Shown here: positions 61,425 through 64,000 of the stretch, piece by piece | Layout of the letters: each line of letters begins with the position of its first letter | Position numbering within the stretch: position 1 is the stretch's first letter | The notes under the pieces: model-generated | Databases searched by the model: none | Told to the model about the DNA's origin: nothing | What the model saw: only the letters and a program-made list of their open reading frames with translations | Program-made: the position numbers and the translations under genes | IMG/VR virus record: IMGVR_UViG_3300009109_000001 | Span: 1 to 64,000 of that record | Direction: 5' to 3' (one strand) | Origin: a virus | DNA: 64,000 nucleotides

Positions 61425-61989
61425 CAATTAGTTCGTTTTCAATACCTATGTTAGGTAATGGTTCTTTATCGGTAAAATCATGATAATTTGCTATTGTAAA
61501 TCCATGATCCTCGAGATATTCGTATAAGTTTAATCCTAAACATTCATTAACAAAATCTCCACCAGCAGTAAATATTATTCCGCCTTGTAGTACAACATTA
61601 CGCATTGCGTAGTCTATAGAGAACATTCTTAACTCGGGAGTCCATCTAAAATCTCCTGCATCAACATTGCAGAATCCAAGATTCATATTTTCTAAATCAT
61701 ATATGTCCTTTTCAATAATATTTGGATGATTGAGAGGATTCCATAAATCTATCCCAATACAGCGATCGCCATATTGCCTATACAATATGTCAAAACTAAT
61801 GCCAAAATTAGTGCCCATTTGCATATATTTCCCGTAGGCAGGTTTTAGCATTCCGTGTAATACGTGTTCAAACATAAAACAAGATTTAGACATGTATCCG
61901 TGATTGTGCCCTTCTACCCCAACATCCCTAAACCAAAAATCAAAGCATTCTTGGGATTTCTGCGTGATTTGGGATTCAGTGAGATTCAT
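61411..61989 (-). CDS. Methyltransferase-like hypothetical protein (192 aa)
   Basis: A 192-residue protein. YGKYMQMGTNFGISFDILYR, followed by GDRCIGIDLWN, looks like motif I and the strand-2 acidic residue of a class I SAM-dependent fold, with NLGFCNVDAGDFRW and 'LQGGIIFTAGGDF' as later strands. The Gly-rich loop (MGTNFG) is degenerate relative to active methyltransferases, so activity is uncertain. Its ATG lies exactly five bases after TAAATA on the minus strand, the only gene in this segment on that strand. Confidence 0.5.
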   Translation of the reverse strand: MNLTESQITQKSQECFDFWFRDVGVEGHNHGYMSKSCFMFEHVLHGMLKPAYGKYMQMGTNFGISFDILYRQYGDRCIGIDLWNPLNHPNIIEKDIYDLENMNLGFCNVDAGDFRWTPELRMFSIDYAMRNVVLQGGIIFTAGGDFVNECLGLNLYEYLEDHGFTIANYHDFTDKEPLPNIGIENELIAISS

Positions 61990-62002
61990 ATGAATATTTA
62001 TG
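61990..62002 (-). promoter_or_regulatory. Late promoter placed for a leaderless mRNA
   Basis: On the minus strand CATAAATA, then TTCAT, then ATG (61989). No ribosome site is present. Confidence 0.6.
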
Positions 62003-62060
62003 AATACCCCAAATACCCTACAAAATATAGGGTTAATTATATATAAATTTTATAAAAAAT

Positions 62061-62169
62061 CAGTGATTTCAGTAAGTCATTGATTTCATTGACTTTTTTT
62101 CTTCAATGATTTCAACCACTTATCAGAATATCAGAAATTTGTGATTCTTCAATGAAATCAAGCACTTAC
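62061..62169. repeat. Iteron-like TGATTTCA repeats in a divergent intergenic region
   Basis: CAGTGATTTCAG (62061), CATTGATTTCATTG (62078-62091) and CAATGATTTCAACCACTTA (62104 onward) are direct copies. CAATGAAATCAAGCACTTA (62150 onward) repeats the last one with an inverted core. The region between divergent genes could be an origin-like or operator region. Confidence 0.55.
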
Positions 62170-62244
62170 AGGCACGAAAAGAGTGACAAATCTGAGTAAT
62201 ATGTTAGAGTAGTATTGTAAGTTAAGAAACAGAGAGTTACCCAA

Positions 62245-62499
62245 GTGTTAGATCAAGGCTGTTTTAAAATTTTATACCGCGAACCCATAATGGGCGGTGC
62301 TCGGGTTTTTACATCCGCCAGTACTGCCACCCTAATGGATGCGGTTGCGGAATTTAACCTGCTCAAGGGCGGGTTTGATACACCCCTTACTGTTGAACGG
62401 TATGGGATCGAAGGCAAACTGACGCATCGCTGGAACATGGATGGCCGTTATGGCGTCCCAAGATGCACAGTTGAAACCAACCACCACTCACAGAGATAA
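62245..62499 (+). CDS. Hypothetical protein (84 aa), GC-richer segment
   Basis: An 84-residue protein starting at GTG (LDQGCFKILYREPIMGGARV...). There is no recognised domain, although a beta-rich alpha/beta layout is likely. GAGAG lies upstream of GTG. Base and codon use is distinctly GC-richer than in genes before 62 kb and like the two genes that follow, with which it forms an operon (6 bases to the next start). Confidence 0.6.
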   Translation: MLDQGCFKILYREPIMGGARVFTSASTATLMDAVAEFNLLKGGFDTPLTVERYGIEGKLTHRWNMDGRYGVPRCTVETNHHSQR

Positions 62500-62505
62500 G
62501 GCACA

Positions 62506-62889
62506 ATGGCTTATATTACCACAGCAGAAGTTCGAGAGATTCGAAATGCTCTCAAAGAAGAGTTTGGACCCGATTTGAAATTTGGAGTAAAGAAGGAACA
62601 TTATTCCTCAGTCAAAGTCACCATCAAGAAAGGCAATGTCGATTTTTCCGATATAATGCGCGAAGGTGATAATGGCTATGCCCAAATCAATCAGTATCAT
62701 ACTTACCAGTATGGTAAACATGCTAACCTCTTTGATGACATTGTTGATGTTATCAAGAAGGCTCCCGGAAAAGCAGAAGGTGGCCGGGAATGGTTCGATG
62801 AAAGTGATGCGATGGTGGATTATTTCCACACCGCTTTTTACTTCAACCTCGAAGTAGGGAACTACAGTAAACCCTACGAATTAGTTTAA
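62506..62889 (+). CDS. LPD29-like protein (127 aa)
   Basis: The N-terminal AYITTAEVREIRNALKEEFG, then LKFGVKKEHYSSVKVTIKKG, fits the LPD29 family ('VK.IRKALK..FP..KFSV......I.V.W'), small domains found in phage and plasmid proteins. The C-terminal half has a Tyr-rich segment (QINQYHTYQYGKHANLFDDI). Function of LPD29 is not established. It lies between a small hypothetical gene and an AAA+ ATPase, and shares their higher G+C. Confidence 0.5.
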   Translation: MAYITTAEVREIRNALKEEFGPDLKFGVKKEHYSSVKVTIKKGNVDFSDIMREGDNGYAQINQYHTYQYGKHANLFDDIVDVIKKAPGKAEGGREWFDESDAMVDYFHTAFYFNLEVGNYSKPYELV

Positions 62890-62912
62890 CCAACGACACG
62901 CAGGAGCGAATT

Positions 62913-63977
62913 ATGTCACAAGAATATGTTTCAGTCACGAAGGGATACCACGCAGATGCACCCGGTGGGATAGTTGAAGATGTAGTATTCCCATTGGTCC
63001 GCGATTATAAAGTGGGCAAAAAAGGTGGGTACATCACAGTTGATGGAACTGGCAACCCTGCCTACCCTCAGCGGAATATCCGTGTAAAGGTCGATTCCCC
63101 ACTTCATTATGAGCGTGTGGGTGAGTCAGTAGCGGAAGACGCGGCCGCCAAGATGGTTGGCAACCCTGTTGAAGCGGGTGAGAGTGATGACGAAGTAATG
63201 TCTCGCATTTCGGAACGATTTGAGATCTTGGGCAGTATGACCCAAGCCACAATTGACGGTGATGTCCGAGCAATGATCGTAACAGGCCCTCCAGGGGTTG
63301 GTAAGTCCTACATTGTGGAAACCACTCTTGAGAAAGCCGTATTGTTCGACAAGATTGCTGGTAAGAAGATACGTTATGACGTAGTCAAAGGCGCGATGAC
63401 TGCCCTTGGACTTTACGCCAAACTGTATGAGTACAGTGATGCCAACAATGTGCTGGTGTTTGATGACTGTGACACAGTATTGTTTGATGACTTGTCACTC
63501 AACATACTGAAAGCGGCATTGGACTCAGGTAAGAGACGCCGAATCCACTGGAATGCTGATAGTGCCAAACTGAGAGCAGAAGGGATTCCAAATCACTTCG
63601 ACTTTAATGGCTCAGCGATCTTTATCACGAACGTGAAGTTTGAGAACGTCCGGAGCAAAAAGGTGAAAGATCACTTGGACGCACTTCAGTCACGTTGCCA
63701 TTACCTGGATTTGACGCTCGACACAATGCGCGACAAAATACTCCGTATTAAGGACATTGCCAAGAACGGTGAACTGTTCGCAGGGTACGGATTTAAATCT
63801 TCCGTCCAAGATGAGATTTTGGACTTTATGGAAGAAAACAAGGACAGGCTTCGGGAAATGAGCCTGCGTATGGCACTGAAGATTGGTGACCTGCGTAAAA
63901 TGTCGAAAGACAACTGGAAGCGCCTAGCCGAGACAACGGTTATGACCCGCGTCAACAAGCAGGCGTCGGCTAATTAG
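62913..63977 (+). CDS. AAA+ ATPase (354 aa)
   Basis: Walker A GPPGVGKS is at 125-132 and Walker B NVLVFDDCD at about 179-187; further motifs are SGRKR-type 'DSGKRRRIHW' and GSAIFITN (sensor 1) around 228-236. The N-terminal 100 residues are a separate basic/beta region. It looks like the small AAA+ proteins common in marine T4-like phages, perhaps a remodeller or replication factor; specific function is unknown. AGGAG precedes the ATG. It ends 23 bases before the window edge. Confidence 0.75.
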   Translation: MSQEYVSVTKGYHADAPGGIVEDVVFPLVRDYKVGKKGGYITVDGTGNPAYPQRNIRVKVDSPLHYERVGESVAEDAAAKMVGNPVEAGESDDEVMSRISERFEILGSMTQATIDGDVRAMIVTGPPGVGKSYIVETTLEKAVLFDKIAGKKIRYDVVKGAMTALGLYAKLYEYSDANNVLVFDDCDTVLFDDLSLNILKAALDSGKRRRIHWNADSAKLRAEGIPNHFDFNGSAIFITNVKFENVRSKKVKDHLDALQSRCHYLDLTLDTMRDKILRIKDIAKNGELFAGYGFKSSVQDEILDFMEENKDRLREMSLRMALKIGDLRKMSKDNWKRLAETTVMTRVNKQASAN

Positions 63978-64000
63978 AATAATAAAAATTTCCTAAAAGA

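Noticed and set aside
62160-62244. sigma70 promoter upstream of the GC-richer operon
   Set aside because: GTGACA is present but no -10 box lies at a 16-18 base spacing; not strong enough to report.

Overview
The window is part of the genome of a T4-like contractile-tailed phage (myovirus). Recognisable T4 homologues include gp46 (5' partial), a gp26-like tail/hub assembly protein, portal gp20, prohead core gp67, protease gp21, scaffold gp22, capsid gp23, neck/tail completion gp13, gp14 and gp15, dNMP kinase gp1, sheath gp18, tube gp19, head completion gp4, terminase gp16 and gp17, ssDNA-binding gp32, UvsX and UvsY. The DNA is AT-rich. Fibre repeats of the 'GDGSTTAF' type, the rearranged core gene order and the many auxiliary enzymes resemble marine T4-like phages. 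The host cannot be named: there are no photosynthesis genes, tRNAs or integrase. The host must use both Shine-Dalgarno starts and, apparently, leaderless mRNAs.

Layout. 1-3.6 kb: end of gp46, a small basic protein, a PD-(D/E)XK nuclease, a dense non-coding region (about 2.00-2.31 kb) that looks like a structured RNA, and an arginyltransferase-like gene. 3.7-7.3 kb: on the minus strand a gp26-like protein with a probable -1 frameshift into a small second ORF (a G/GT-type chaperone arrangement), next to a tape-measure-like gene. 7.4-13.1 kb: head module 20-x-67-21-22-23. 13.2-25.2 kb: a 12-kb block of virion/fibre genes, with PKD repeats and an 1,488-residue repeat-built fibre. 25.3-34.3 kb: mixed-strand block with a glycosyltransferase-like gene, a Nudix hydrolase, gp15 and gp14 (minus), gp13, dNMP kinase, a radical SAM protein and an HNH protein. 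34.5-40.4 kb: an outsized sheath, the tube, a tube-like baseplate protein and gp4. 40.4-47.1 kb: a tightly overlapping operon with four radical SAM genes, an SGNH-like gene, a P-loop-like gene and a methyltransferase, with terminase gp16 inside it. 47.1-55.2 kb: virion proteins and gp17. 55.3-61.4 kb: gp32, a 2-oxoglutarate oxygenase fusion, uvsX, uvsY and two methyltransferases. 61.4-64 kb: a divergent intergenic repeat region, then GC-richer genes for an LPD29-like protein and an AAA+ ATPase.

Regulation. T4-type late promoters (TATAAATA and close variants) lie before many genes. In nine genes on both strands TAAATA is followed by exactly five bases and then ATG. In T4 the late motif spans -13 to -6, so transcription would start on the A of the start codon and the mRNA would be leaderless. 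By contrast gp32 has a textbook sigma70 promoter (TTGACA-17-TATAAT), as expected for earlier expression. The most unusual points are the leaderless late-promoter signature, the five radical SAM genes in a structural/packaging region, the predicted frameshift chaperone and the candidate structured RNA.
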